This document shows positions 16,975 to 25,369 of a DNA stretch of 34,013 nt, one piece after another (positions within the stretch are counted from its first letter, which is position 1; each line of letters opens with the position of its first letter). The position numbers and the translations under genes are program-made. The notes under the pieces were generated by a model. The model was given only the letters and a program-made list of their open reading frames with translations. It was not told where the DNA came from and searched no databases. The DNA comes from an uncultured Bacteroidota bacterium (GTDB lineage: Bacteria > Bacteroidota > Bacteroidia > Chitinophagales > Chitinophagaceae), in the NCBI GenBank assembly GCA_903875055.1, contig CAIQUX010000047.1, positions 1 through 34,013 of the forward strand. Reading direction: 5' to 3'.

Positions 16975-17518
16975 TACATTGCCTGTCTGGTTGACGATAT
17001 ACTTTTTTTCTCGTTTTTTGCATTAATTATTGATTTAAAATAACATATTTTGGTTGAATCAGTACTGCAAGATATATAGAAAGTAATACTTTTTATTATA
17101 CACGGTTTAATTACATTCTATATGTAGGTATTAATACATTATTTATTAGAAATAATAAGTAATTAATATACATAAAAGATACAGCAGGAGTATTAATAAA
17201 TAAATCTATAACATGGTTTTATACATATAATATAAACTAGTAATTGGTGAAAATACTAACTATAATTGGTAATAATACATGTTTTTATAACAACATATTA
17301 TTGTACTTATACCATATTATTATTATAAAGCAAAACGATCCAATAAATATGCCAGAAATCGTTGGTTTACAAGACGGGCAAAGATTAGACCGTATATTAA
17401 GCCCCAAAAGAAATTTATTATACAATACTTTATTCAAAGCCTGCAACAATCAAATAAAAATACCAAGTGTAAAGTATATAAGTATCGTTGTGTAATGGTG
17501 CATCAGGTAAAATGGTAT
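16975..17518. other. AT-rich tract without a supported gene
   Basis: The ~540 bases between the HTH gene and the VanZ-like gene are far more AT-rich than the flanking genes. They hold repeated TAATA/TATTA words and a perfect palindrome, GTATTAATAC, at 17128-17137. An open frame at 17244-17495 (better from the ATG at 17349, 48 codons: MPEIVGLQDGQRLDRIL…) has no recognisable family. Its first part is plainly AT-driven Ile/Asn/Tyr sequence. I cannot decide whether the 48-codon part is a gene. The tract could be a regulatory or replication-related region or a remnant of transferred DNA. Confidence 0.5.
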
Positions 17519-17890
17519 TCAACGGTACAATTTGACGCTTAGCCAACCTAAAGCTGCGCCAGTAGAATCTGCCAACCCATCCCATACATCAAAACTTCGG
17601 CCTTCAACGAAAAATAACTGGTAGAATTCGATACCGAAACCATATGTAACTGAAACGCCCATTAGAATAAAGGTCTTCTTAGTGGATGAAGCAAAGGGTA
17701 AATTCCAAAGGATAAAAAAAATGTAGAAAAAAGTGATATGAACCACTTTGTCAAAATGATTAAAAACATTAACAGAGGGCAATGATTTGCCGGGCAAAGT
17801 ACAGCCAATATAAATGAGAATCGTCCATATGACAGCCAGCACCAGTGTTGAACTCGAGTGCTGAGAAAAGAATGAAAAAATCTTTTTCAT
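17519..17890 (-). CDS. VanZ-like small membrane protein
   Basis: This 123-aa integral membrane protein of the VanZ-like family has about four helices (residues ~15-33, 48-65, 75-92 and the C-terminal segment). The family pattern is visible: TLPGKSLP after helix 1, FDKVVHITFFYIFF, then GFGIEFYQLFFVEGRSFDVWDGLADSTGAALG. VanZ itself gives low-level teicoplanin resistance in enterococci, but chromosomal relatives like this one have no assigned function. It starts 13 bases after gcvH ends and is likely co-transcribed with it. From general knowledge, this gcvH-VanZ adjacency recurs in Bacteroidota. Confidence 0.85.
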   Translation of the reverse strand: MKKIFSFFSQHSSSTLVLAVIWTILIYIGCTLPGKSLPSVNVFNHFDKVVHITFFYIFFILWNLPFASSTKKTFILMGVSVTYGFGIEFYQLFFVEGRSFDVWDGLADSTGAALGWLSVKLYR

Positions 17891-17903
17891 TTAGGGGTAG
17901 CCT

Positions 17904-18281
17904 TTAGGCCACTTGCGAAGCGTAGACATCTGCACTTAAAAGTGAGGCAGTCTCATCAGGTTGGCTGATGGTCATTTTTACCATCCATCCATCACCGTAT
18001 GGATCGGTATTGACAGCTTCCGGATTGGCTTCAAGACCAGGGTTTACTTCGGTAATAGTTCCGCTCATTGGAAGAAACAAATCAGAAACCGTTTTAACTG
18101 CTTCAACAGTCCCGAAAATATCACCCGATTTTAATTCTTTCCCCACACTGCTGATATCGACAAAAACGATATCCCCTAACTCGTGTTGCGCAAAGTCTGT
18201 AATGCCTATGGTTGCTGTGTTTCCTTCAATGCGAATCCATTCGTGGTCGCTTGTGTACATTAATTCTGCTGGAATATTCAT
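17904..18281 (-). CDS. gcvH: Glycine cleavage system H protein
   Basis: GcvH carries the lipoyl arm that shuttles the aminomethyl group between the P, T and L proteins of glycine decarboxylation. The 125-aa product begins MNIPAELMYTSDHEWI, the standard start. It has the lipoylation site GTVEAVKTVSDL with Lys63, and the C-terminal NPDPYG-like block reads NTDPYGDGWMVKM. The other gcv genes are not in the window. A weak upstream promoter match on the minus strand is AACATTTG (18326-18333, one base off TAnnTTTG). Confidence 0.97.
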   Translation of the reverse strand: MNIPAELMYTSDHEWIRIEGNTATIGITDFAQHELGDIVFVDISSVGKELKSGDIFGTVEAVKTVSDLFLPMSGTITEVNPGLEANPEAVNTDPYGDGWMVKMTISQPDETASLLSADVYASQVA

Positions 18282-18386
18282 GGTAAAAAATTAAAGAGTA
18301 AAAGTAAGTTTAATTTAGAAGAATGCAAATGTTTTTAGAAAAATGGATAGTGTTAGTTTTTAAAACAACATTGAGGGTCATTTATA

Positions 18387-18815
18387 TTATTCGCTTGCGG
18401 CTGTATTTTCATCAGCAGTAACTTCTTCTTCCTGAAGCAAATCGAGCTTTTTCAGTATCGCGTACCATTTGATCATTTTTTTCATGTCGCTCACATAAAC
18501 TCTATCCTTATCATAAGCTGGGAAAAGTTTTGCAAAATGTTCCTTTACCTTTTTGTTGTCGGCTTTGGCATTATCAAACGCTCCTGCGGCTTCTTCATTC
18601 TTCTTGAAGTTCATGAACACTTCAAATAAACGAACATTATCTTCTTCCGTAAAAACTTCAATACTGTCTAATGGTGTTACATTGTGTAAACGGGCAGGGA
18701 CAAACTTGGTTGTGTTGTCTTCAAGGTTTTTTACAATGGCGCCATCACTTTTCGTAGAAAGCAATTGAAAGAGTCCGCTTAATCCGGATATTGCTACAAG
18801 TTCGTTATATTTCAT
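18387..18815 (-). CDS. DUF5606 family protein
   Basis: This 142-aa Bacteroidota-specific protein has no known function. The N-terminal part (NELVAISGLSGLFQLLSTKSDGAIVKNLED, then LDSIEVFTEEDNVRLFEVF) matches the DUF5606 pattern of a small beta-rich domain. The central part is helical (VKEHFAKLFPAYDKDRVYVSDMKKMIKWYAILKKLDLL) and the tail is acidic and probably disordered (EEEVTADENTAASE). It has its own promoter upstream and is separated from gcvH by 105 bases, so it may be a single-gene unit. Confidence 0.85.
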   Translation of the reverse strand: MKYNELVAISGLSGLFQLLSTKSDGAIVKNLEDNTTKFVPARLHNVTPLDSIEVFTEEDNVRLFEVFMNFKKNEEAAGAFDNAKADNKKVKEHFAKLFPAYDKDRVYVSDMKKMIKWYAILKKLDLLQEEEVTADENTAASE

Positions 18816-18833
18816 GTGTCTGTTTTAAGGGGG

Positions 18834-18841
18834 CAAATTTA
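18834..18841 (-). promoter_or_regulatory. -7 promoter element TAAATTTG for the DUF5606 gene
   Basis: The minus strand reads TAAATTTG, an exact TAnnTTTG match, 18 bases before the ATG at 18815. I could not identify a clear -33 element. Confidence 0.6.
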
Positions 18842-19022
18842 ACGGATGTCGTCAATATAAAAAGTTGTTTTTTAATATTTGTTTCTTTTCATCAACGGCC
18901 ATCTATAAAAGGGTTGATCTGGCAGCAGATTGGCTAGGTAGTTAAGTCTAACTTGTCTGAAAGGATAGCCGGCCCCAACTTTTTCATAAAATTCATCAGA
19001 GAAGCCTTAATTTCGTGAACTT

Positions 19023-19193
19023 GTGATTAACTCGCTTTTATATATTGATCCAGGAAGCAGCAGCATGCTGATTCAAATGCTTGTCGCCGGAGTCTTAGGC
19101 GTTTTGTTTTACGTTAAAAATGGCTGGTATAAAATAAAATCATTTTTTACCCGGAGGAAAGGAGATGGGTCCAATGATACCACGGCCAATTAA
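19023..19193 (+). CDS. Small single-span membrane protein (56 aa) heading a surface-polymer operon
   Basis: This short frame starts at GTG 19023 and ends at TAA 19191-19193. It reads VINSLLYIDPGSSSMLIQML followed by VAGVLGVLFYVKNGWYKIKS and a basic, hydrophilic tail (FFTRRKGDGSNDTTAN). The YIDPGSGS-type motif before one hydrophobic helix is a recurrent small protein found beside methyltransferase and sulfatase-family genes of envelope clusters. It ends 14 bases before the methyltransferase start, on the same strand, with an open frame and convincing composition. The role is unknown; it could be a membrane anchor or assembly partner. A possible -7 element is taatttcg at 19008-19015, one base off consensus. 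Confidence 0.75.
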   Translation: MINSLLYIDPGSSSMLIQMLVAGVLGVLFYVKNGWYKIKSFFTRRKGDGSNDTTAN

Positions 19194-19207
19194 TTTGTTC
19201 AGAATTC

Positions 19208-20572
19208 ATGAAGCCAATTTCATCATCGTTCAGAGACCAAAGTGGATTTGTTTTTCGTCATAAAGGCGAATATTACAGGGCAATTCGTGAAGTATACCGA
19301 AAAGAGTATGAAAAATTGATTGGTTCGGGACTGTATACCCAACTGACAAGAAAGCGACTATTGATTGAACACAAAGAAGTGAATGACATATCAACTGAAC
19401 AGGATGTGTTCAGGGTGATACGTCCAGAACAAATACCGGTTATAAGCTATGCCTATGAATGGAGATTTTCAATGCTCAAAGACGCTGCAATGTGCACATT
19501 GAATAATGTGTTGGAAGCATTGGAGTTTGACATGATACTGAAAGATGCAAATACGTATAATATACAGTTTCTGAATGGTGCACCCTTACTAATTGATACC
19601 CTATCTTTTGAAACTTATTATGAAAATCAAAGCTGGACCGCCTACCGGCAATTTTGTGAACATTTCATCGCACCGCTCATTCTGATGAAGTATTGCAATG
19701 CCTCCCTGAATAAGTTACTGATTGCCTATCCGAATGGTATTCCATTGGAGGTATGTAAAAGCATGTTGCCATTAAGGGCCCGATTCAATGTGCATGTATA
19801 TCTTCATGTTTTTCTGCAGAACAACCTTTCAACTAATCGGGAGAGTAGTCTAAAACAACCATCATCTCTTTTCACAAAACAAAAATTAATGACTTTACTA
19901 AATGGGTTAAAAAGTTTTGTGTCTTCACTTTATGAACGAAAAGAAAAGACAACCTGGGATCAGTATTATGAAGCAACGATAACAAGTCAGGATTATCTGG
20001 AGGAGAAGAATAAAATGGTGTTATCCTTTTTGGAGCTAGTCCCCTTTCAGACCATTCTTGATCTAGGAGCAAATGACGGAGTTTTTTCATTACTTTATAC
20101 TAACACGGCTAAACAAATTGTCGCTCTTGACGAGGACAGGAATTGTATCGAGCGCTTATACGTCCGTTGTAAGCAGGACCGAATTACCAATATAATCCCT
20201 CTTGTTGCCAATGTGGCTCATCCTTCACCGGATATAGGTTGGAATAATGAAGAGCGCACAGCCCTCTTCAAACGAATTCAGGCAGATTTGACCTTGTCCT
20301 TGGCCCTTATCCACCATCTGGCTATTGCCAATAACATACCACTTGAAAAAATCCTTTCTTGGCTTCATTCACTTAGCCCCTATCTGCTTATTGAATTTGT
20401 AGAAAAAGAGGACCCCAAAGTGCAACAGTTACTAGCAAACCGAAAGGATGTTTTTGATACTTATTCTCTTGCACATTTCAAAACAATCATCGCCCCCTTG
20501 TATGTAATTTTAAAAGAAGGGCAAATTCCAGGCAGCAGCAGAATGCTTTTTTTACTCAAACGAAAAGAATGA
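19208..20572 (+). CDS. SAM-dependent methyltransferase with kinase-like N-terminal region
   Basis: This 454-aa protein has a C-terminal class I methyltransferase domain: motif I ILDLGANDGVFSLL (283-296), the acidic ribose-binding position VALDED (305-310), and ADLTLSLALIHHLAI (359-373) as the post-II strand. The N-terminal ~200 residues contain LKDANTYNIQFLNGAPLLID (111-130). Its D113…N118…D130 spacing resembles the catalytic loop and metal-binding Asp of APH/kinase-fold proteins, but a canonical His-Gly-Asp is absent. Relatives occur in surface-polysaccharide and nodulation-type loci. The substrate is unknown. Its stop overlaps the next gene's ATG by 4 bases (ATGA), which implies translational coupling. 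Confidence 0.8.
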   Translation: MKPISSSFRDQSGFVFRHKGEYYRAIREVYRKEYEKLIGSGLYTQLTRKRLLIEHKEVNDISTEQDVFRVIRPEQIPVISYAYEWRFSMLKDAAMCTLNNVLEALEFDMILKDANTYNIQFLNGAPLLIDTLSFETYYENQSWTAYRQFCEHFIAPLILMKYCNASLNKLLIAYPNGIPLEVCKSMLPLRARFNVHVYLHVFLQNNLSTNRESSLKQPSSLFTKQKLMTLLNGLKSFVSSLYERKEKTTWDQYYEATITSQDYLEEKNKMVLSFLELVPFQTILDLGANDGVFSLLYTNTAKQIVALDEDRNCIERLYVRCKQDRITNIIPLVANVAHPSPDIGWNNEERTALFKRIQADLTLSLALIHHLAIANNIPLEKILSWLHSLSPYLLIEFVEKEDPKVQQLLANRKDVFDTYSLAHFKTIIAPLYVILKEGQIPGSSRMLFLLKRKE

Positions 20573-22056
20573 AACGGATAAACACCTACCCTGTTTTCCT
20601 ATACCTGTTACCCATTTTCTTTTATCTGGTAGGAATCAGTGAATATGGATTTCATCCAACACTCTCAAAACTGGTCATACCGCTTGTCTTGATGTTAGTT
20701 TTTGTTGGTGCATTGCATCTTGCCATTTTCAGGGTATATCAGAATAACGGACGAATTTTTATTATGAGCTTTTTAGTTTTCAGCATGTATTTGTTCTTTG
20801 GAAATATCAAGGACACGATACCACAGTCTAGTATCTTTCATTCCTATTTCGTGGTACTTGCATTGCTTTTAGTTATTCTGCTTACAATTAACCTGTATTT
20901 ACGGAATCGAAATAAAATCATTTTGCAGTTCTTTGCATATCTGAATCTCCTGCTGGTATTGCTAACCTTGATGCAGTTCGCCCTGTCAGTAAAAAATATC
21001 AAGGAGTGTTTCAGAACACATCATCAGATAATCCGTTTTTCGAAGCCAATACTTAACAGGACACCATCGATTTACTTTATCCTTTTTGATGAATATCCCG
21101 GTACTGTTTCATTGAAAGAATATTATCAATTTGGAAACGAAGCACTGATCGATCATCTTCGCCAACATGATTTTCATGTATTTGATACGATGAATAGTAA
21201 TTACGATAAGACCATCTATTCGATTAACTCCATCTTGAATTTACAATACCTTGATATGGCAAGTTATCTGCCCGTGAACCGATATGCCGCCTACCTAAAA
21301 AATTTCACATCCATTAAACGAAATGTACTGACTTCATTTCTGGAGAAGCAAGGATATCGGATTCATAATCTTTCCTTATTTGATCTCGGGTCCCATCAAG
21401 CGACCAGTTCATATCCACTTCTAAAGACTTCCAATGAACCGCTGCAGAAAAATATGTTTCATAATAAGCTGAAAGATGACCTGTTATGGAAACTGTATTC
21501 CGGAAAATTCAGGGTGCCATTTTTGTATGACCGATATCTCCTTCATGTACATCATCAGAATAATGAGATTATCAAACAGACGATAGCAGGGTCAGCGAAA
21601 AAGAATCAACAACCCTTTTTTCATTATGCTCATTTATTGATGCCACATGAACCCATATTCACGGATAGCAATGGCAAGCTCTATGACATGGAACGGGAAC
21701 AACATCTCACGGATATTTCAAGGAAAGGCCTTGACTATCTTAAATACACGAATAGGCGAATGATGCAGCTTTCAGATACCTTGGTAAAAAATGATCCGGG
21801 TGCGATTATCATCCTTCTTAGTGATCATGGATATGGCGACACACCGGAAACACAACGAAAATTACATTGTAATAATTTCATGGCTATTCATTTACCGGAT
21901 GCCGACTATGCCCGTATTGGAAAGTTGCGTTCCAATGTTAACCTGTTCAGGATTATCCTGAATCAGTATTTCGGGCAGCAACTTCCTTTGCAGAAGGACT
22001 CCTGTTATTCAATCAATGAGGAGGAGAACCGGATCATAGCCATCAAACCAATATAA
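20569..22056 (+). CDS. Membrane-bound alkaline-phosphatase-superfamily (sulfatase-like) enzyme
   Basis: This 495-aa protein has about four membrane helices in the first 140 residues and a periplasmic hydrolase/transferase-like domain. The domain starts at SIYFILFDEYPGTVSLKEYY (Asp174 and Glu175 as metal ligands). A putative nucleophile Thr215 lies in SNYDKTIYSINSILNL. It continues with HYAHLLMPHEPIF (His360) and IIILLSDHGYGDT (Asp419, His420). This is the phosphoethanolamine/phosphoglycerol transferase or sulfatase fold, but not close to a named enzyme. It overlaps the methyltransferase by 4 bases and is followed 8 bases later by a multi-span membrane protein. Together they suggest modification of a lipid-linked or exported glycan. 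Confidence 0.78.
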   Translation: MKRINTYPVFLYLLPIFFYLVGISEYGFHPTLSKLVIPLVLMLVFVGALHLAIFRVYQNNGRIFIMSFLVFSMYLFFGNIKDTIPQSSIFHSYFVVLALLLVILLTINLYLRNRNKIILQFFAYLNLLLVLLTLMQFALSVKNIKECFRTHHQIIRFSKPILNRTPSIYFILFDEYPGTVSLKEYYQFGNEALIDHLRQHDFHVFDTMNSNYDKTIYSINSILNLQYLDMASYLPVNRYAAYLKNFTSIKRNVLTSFLEKQGYRIHNLSLFDLGSHQATSSYPLLKTSNEPLQKNMFHNKLKDDLLWKLYSGKFRVPFLYDRYLLHVHHQNNEIIKQTIAGSAKKNQQPFFHYAHLLMPHEPIFTDSNGKLYDMEREQHLTDISRKGLDYLKYTNRRMMQLSDTLVKNDPGAIIILLSDHGYGDTPETQRKLHCNNFMAIHLPDADYARIGKLRSNVNLFRIILNQYFGQQLPLQKDSCYSINEEENRIIAIKPI

Positions 22057-22064
22057 CGTGACCA

Positions 22065-23669
22065 ATGAAAAATAAAAGCAGACAAGAAGGTTCAACGACG
22101 CTCTGGTATGCTCTCATCATTGCGGGCCTATGTGTAAGTCTCTATCAGGTTTGGAGCCCTGCTTATTTTCTGACCACCGATGGACCGGTGCATGTTTATA
22201 ATGCAGACATACTGCGAAGCCTGTTTATGAAGCAAGATCACGGGTATTATGCTGCCTTGTACCATGTCAATAATCAAATCAATGCCAATTGGCTAAGTCA
22301 TTTTATACTCGGAATGCTCTTGTCTGTTTTTGATTCGGCCACTTCCGAAAAAATTCTGATCACATCCTATCTTTTCCTTTTTCTTGGAGGGGTCTATGCC
22401 TATATCCGTTTGGTCAATAAAGATGGAATCTTTTATTTGCTTGCGGCATTCATTTTTATTTTCAACACGGCTCTGTTAAAAGGATTCTACAATTTCAGTT
22501 TCAGCATGGCCTTGTTTCCATGGTTTCTGAATGCGTGTATCGTTTTGTTTAGGAAATGCACCTTTAATAAACTGCTACGAATGTTTCTTATTTCACTGCT
22601 CATTTTTGTTGCACATCCGCTTGGGTATATCGTGGCATTAGCCATTTCATTCTTTCTGCTTTGCAGTTTCTTATTATCTGAAAAGGAACGGTTGCGATCT
22701 TTCGGCCGGGCATGGCTGATCTATGGTAGTATGCAATTGCCATTCGGGATTTGGATAATCTTGTTTAATCAGAAGAATAATGATGCATTCTTCAGGTGGG
22801 TATTCAATCGCGCCTTTATTAATAATCATCTGTTGCGATTCAGTTCTTTTCACTGTTACAATAATCAGGAAAACATATGGTGCATTGCATCTTCTTTGCT
22901 ATTGCTATCCGCTTTTTTAATGACGATTTTATACCGTATTAGAACAAAGAAATATATTCATCCTCAAGATGGACTCTTATACGGTCTTGTTTTTCTGACT
23001 GGATTATATCTCTTTTTTCCTGATTACTATCCATGCCCTCTTATGGAACTAAGGGTACAGCTGTTTTTCTTTTTGACCATTTTTCTTTTTTTGATCGCGA
23101 ATCTGTCTTTATCTAAACTGTCAATGATATTCTCAATGTGTCTGTTTTGTTTGTTTATATTGCTTTCTATTTCCAGAATACAAACCATACGTCATACCGA
23201 TGATGCTTTAAGGGAATTGGAAGGTGCATGTCGTTTTATTAAACCCGAAACGACTTTGCTTGGCTTGAATTTTCATCATCATGGACAAGGAACGGATGGC
23301 AATGAAATCAATAGTCAGAATGATGTGTTTTCTCATGCTCATCAATATCTTGGCAAAAAGAAAAATCTTTTCATTCTTGATAACTACGAAGCCAATACAA
23401 GCTATTTTCCATTAAGGTATACCGATTCAGTTAATCCTTACAAATATCTTTGTAAAGCCGAATCACTTGAATCCGAAGATCCGGCGATTGATATCAATCA
23501 ATATGAACGCACTTCAGGGAGAAAAATAAATTATGTCCTGTATGGATTTTTTCATAAGGAATTGACAAAGCTAGAAAACACCTTTGAAACAAACTGTCAA
23601 ATTCAGACATTGTTCAGCGAAATCTATCGTTCTCCGAATGGAATGTATATTTTATATGAGAGGAAATAA
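22065..23669 (+). CDS. Multi-span membrane protein, possible GT-C-type glycosyltransferase
   Basis: This 534-aa protein has about ten to twelve hydrophobic segments over residues ~12-375 and a soluble C-terminal domain (~385-534). The first extracytoplasmic loop after helix 1 holds FLTTDGPVHVYNADILRSL with Asp39 and His43. That is the place where GT-C glycosyltransferases keep a catalytic acidic residue. I cannot match it to a named family from sequence alone, so glycosyl transfer from a lipid-linked sugar is an inference. It is the last gene of the 19023-23669 operon, and its 3' end lies 9 bases from the convergent gene at 23679. Confidence 0.6.
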   Translation: MKNKSRQEGSTTLWYALIIAGLCVSLYQVWSPAYFLTTDGPVHVYNADILRSLFMKQDHGYYAALYHVNNQINANWLSHFILGMLLSVFDSATSEKILITSYLFLFLGGVYAYIRLVNKDGIFYLLAAFIFIFNTALLKGFYNFSFSMALFPWFLNACIVLFRKCTFNKLLRMFLISLLIFVAHPLGYIVALAISFFLLCSFLLSEKERLRSFGRAWLIYGSMQLPFGIWIILFNQKNNDAFFRWVFNRAFINNHLLRFSSFHCYNNQENIWCIASSLLLLSAFLMTILYRIRTKKYIHPQDGLLYGLVFLTGLYLFFPDYYPCPLMELRVQLFFFLTIFLFLIANLSLSKLSMIFSMCLFCLFILLSISRIQTIRHTDDALRELEGACRFIKPETTLLGLNFHHHGQGTDGNEINSQNDVFSHAHQYLGKKKNLFILDNYEANTSYFPLRYTDSVNPYKYLCKAESLESEDPAIDINQYERTSGRKINYVLYGFFHKELTKLENTFETNCQIQTLFSEIYRSPNGMYILYERK

Positions 23670-23678
23670 AGTGCCTAT

Positions 23679-24023
23679 TTAGTCTTCGAAATAAGCAATG
23701 ATATGCTGCTTCAATAGAAGCTCTTGTTTTTGTAAACTTTCCGCTGGTGGATTTTCAATAAGTTTATAATGAGGCCATCCTTCCTTGTCGTGGCCGTCGT
23801 ATTCATAATAGCCGCTTTGTGCCAGCAAAGCACAAGTGGCAATATGCATCAGGTCCTGTTTCTGTTCTTTGGTAAATTCTTTTTCAGGAACATCTCCCAG
23901 TTCATTGATACCGATGAGGTATAAGATTCCTTCCAAGTCGGGCTTCTTTCCAAAACGCTCAAGTAGCATCTTTTCGACCTCAGTCCACTTTTCTTTATAT
24001 TCCAGTTCCTCAAGTAAATTCAT
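23679..24023 (-). CDS. Conserved hypothetical protein (114 aa)
   Basis: This short soluble protein has no recognised domain. It is highly charged and mostly helical: LLEELEYKEKWTEVEKMLLERFG, LEGILYLIGINELGD, KEQKQDLMHIATCALLAQSGYYE and a C-terminal EGWPHYKLIENPP with a following helix. Composition and a clean frame between two convergent or divergent neighbours support a real gene. It resembles widespread unnamed Bacteroidota proteins, but I assign no function. A possible promoter on the minus strand (TAATATTG, one base off TAnnTTTG) lies just before the ATG. Confidence 0.75.
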   Translation of the reverse strand: MNLLEELEYKEKWTEVEKMLLERFGKKPDLEGILYLIGINELGDVPEKEFTKEQKQDLMHIATCALLAQSGYYEYDGHDKEGWPHYKLIENPPAESLQKQELLLKQHIIAYFED

Positions 24024-24103
24024 TTTACAATATTAGGGTCAATATTTCATTTTCATTGGGATATGATGTACTTTTCAAATGAAATTAAACGCGTACATTT
24101 TTC

Positions 24104-24943
24104 ATGAGAACATTTTTACTTGCACTTACCTGTCTTCTCCTTTCCTCACAGGCATTTGCTCAGTTCACGTTTGAACTGAAAGTAGAAAATGCGATGCGTG
24201 TAGGGAATACCGATCAGTTTTCGGTGAATGGTACAGTGCTCACTGGACGACTGGAAAAGGGCAAGATCTATTTTCTGGAAGACGGTACCAAGGTGGTGAT
24301 TGAAAATATTATTTCATCCAAATCGGCTTCTTCAGTGCCTGTTGCTTCTGCAAACGAAAACGTATCCTTGGCACTATCCTGCAAAGACTTTACACCTGAT
24401 CATGGTGATGTATTAAAGGCTATCACCACCCGACCATCCATGAGTGGAGGTGGACCACGATACAATACCAACCAGTTATCGGAAGGAGTCTTGAGCTGCC
24501 GCGTTAATGGCAAAATTTACAGGGCCAAGATGGTCAGCAAGCCTGTTTTTATTCGCGCGTCAAACATATTGGATATGTTTTTCATCGCTGAAGACGAATC
24601 GGTTATCTGGTTACAGATCAACGGGTTTTCAGAGATCACTACGATTCCGCATAATACCAAATCCGATACGAGTGAAAAAAATCCGTCTTTGGTGTGTAAA
24701 GTAGCATTCTTGCCTAAGGGATATAGGCCTACCGATATGCCAACAGACTATAAGGCTTATGAAGATATGAAAGGAAATTCGGGTATCATCATCACGGCAT
24801 TGAACAGATATAAAAAAACCATAGCCTTAGAATTTTCAGGTATTTTGCGACCTAATAAAAAACTGTTGGAAGACAATGGCGGCTCGGGATTATTTTATAT
24901 CAGCGAAGGCCGCGTGGATAATGTTGGCTGGGATGCATTCTGA
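24104..24943 (+). CDS. Secreted protein with EF-Tu domain-2-like beta-barrel segment
   Basis: This 279-aa protein has a clear signal peptide (MRTFLLALTCLLLSSQAFA, cleavage before QFTF). The next ~75 residues read as a translation-factor domain-2-like barrel: MRVGNTDQFSVNGTVLTGRLEKGKIY, KVVIENI and ENVSLALSCKDFTPDHGDVLKA. Compare the EF-Tu pattern G.V.TGR.E.G, then DNVG..LRG....I.RG.VLA. No GTPase domain is present, and such a barrel in an exported protein is unusual. The remainder (NGKIYRAKMVSKPVF…EDESVIWLQINGF…, and a C-terminal LFYISEGRVDNVGWDAF) is unrecognised. It is flanked by a divergent hypothetical gene and the convergent hsp20 gene. A candidate -7 element is tacatttt at 24094-24101. 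Confidence 0.7.
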   Translation: MRTFLLALTCLLLSSQAFAQFTFELKVENAMRVGNTDQFSVNGTVLTGRLEKGKIYFLEDGTKVVIENIISSKSASSVPVASANENVSLALSCKDFTPDHGDVLKAITTRPSMSGGGPRYNTNQLSEGVLSCRVNGKIYRAKMVSKPVFIRASNILDMFFIAEDESVIWLQINGFSEITTIPHNTKSDTSEKNPSLVCKVAFLPKGYRPTDMPTDYKAYEDMKGNSGIIITALNRYKKTIALEFSGILRPNKKLLEDNGGSGLFYISEGRVDNVGWDAF

Positions 24944-24961
24944 TAAATTAATCGAAAAATT

Positions 24962-25369
24962 TCACATAGCTGTTTGCGAAACAATTTTAACCCTGAATGT
25001 CAATACGCCATCTTCGTATTGCAGTTTAATGTCTCCATTTTTAAGCAAATCATCCAGCAGAAATGTCGGTTCAAATCCATGCTGACTATATTCTCTCCGA
25101 ACCCAATGCATAGGATTATGCTCATTGGCAGGGCAATAATCAATGATCAACTTTTCGCCGCAAACGGTCACAGAAAAATTTTCTTTGAGGCATCCCGGCG
25201 CAAAAACCATGACCTCATAGAAGTCAGGGTTTTTGTAAATATTTACCGGTGTCGGACAAATGTGTGTGGGAGAATTTCTGCGGTGTGGCCAGCTGCCATG
25301 TTCGAATAGAATGTCATTTTGAAACACAACCTGTTCTGGAATCAACATATCAATGATGTATTTGACCAT
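24962..25369 (-). CDS. Hsp20/alpha-crystallin-type small heat shock protein
   Basis: This protein of about 135 aa has an alpha-crystallin domain: TPVNIYKNPDFYEVMVFAPG, LKENFSVTVCGEKLIIDY, WVRREYSQHGFEPTFLLDD and the signature GDIKLQYEDGVLTFRV (compare Y.NGVL…). It is likely a holdase chaperone that binds unfolding proteins, and it is the last gene of the ECF sigma operon. The start is uncertain. The frame is open to an ATG at 25444, with others at 25423, 25411 and 25396. I used MVKYIIDM at 25369, which overlaps the upstream small gene by only 20 bases. The N-terminal region is atypically Cys/Met/His-rich if the longer starts are used. Confidence 0.75.
   Translation of the reverse strand: MVKYIIDMLIPEQVVFQNDILFEHGSWPHRRNSPTHICPTPVNIYKNPDFYEVMVFAPGCLKENFSVTVCGEKLIIDYCPANEHNPMHWVRREYSQHGFEPTFLLDDLLKNGDIKLQYEDGVLTFRVKIVSQTAM

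Noticed and set aside
17244-17495. 83-codon frame in the AT-rich tract
   Set aside because: The first 35 codons are AT-driven sequence. A 48-codon part from 17349 remains possible but has no recognisable family, so it is mentioned only within the tract entry.
18842-19022. tRNA or structured RNA upstream of the surface operon
   Set aside because: Only a 6-bp inverted repeat (ATCAAC/GTTGAT at 18891-18918) is visible; no cloverleaf or known riboswitch core.
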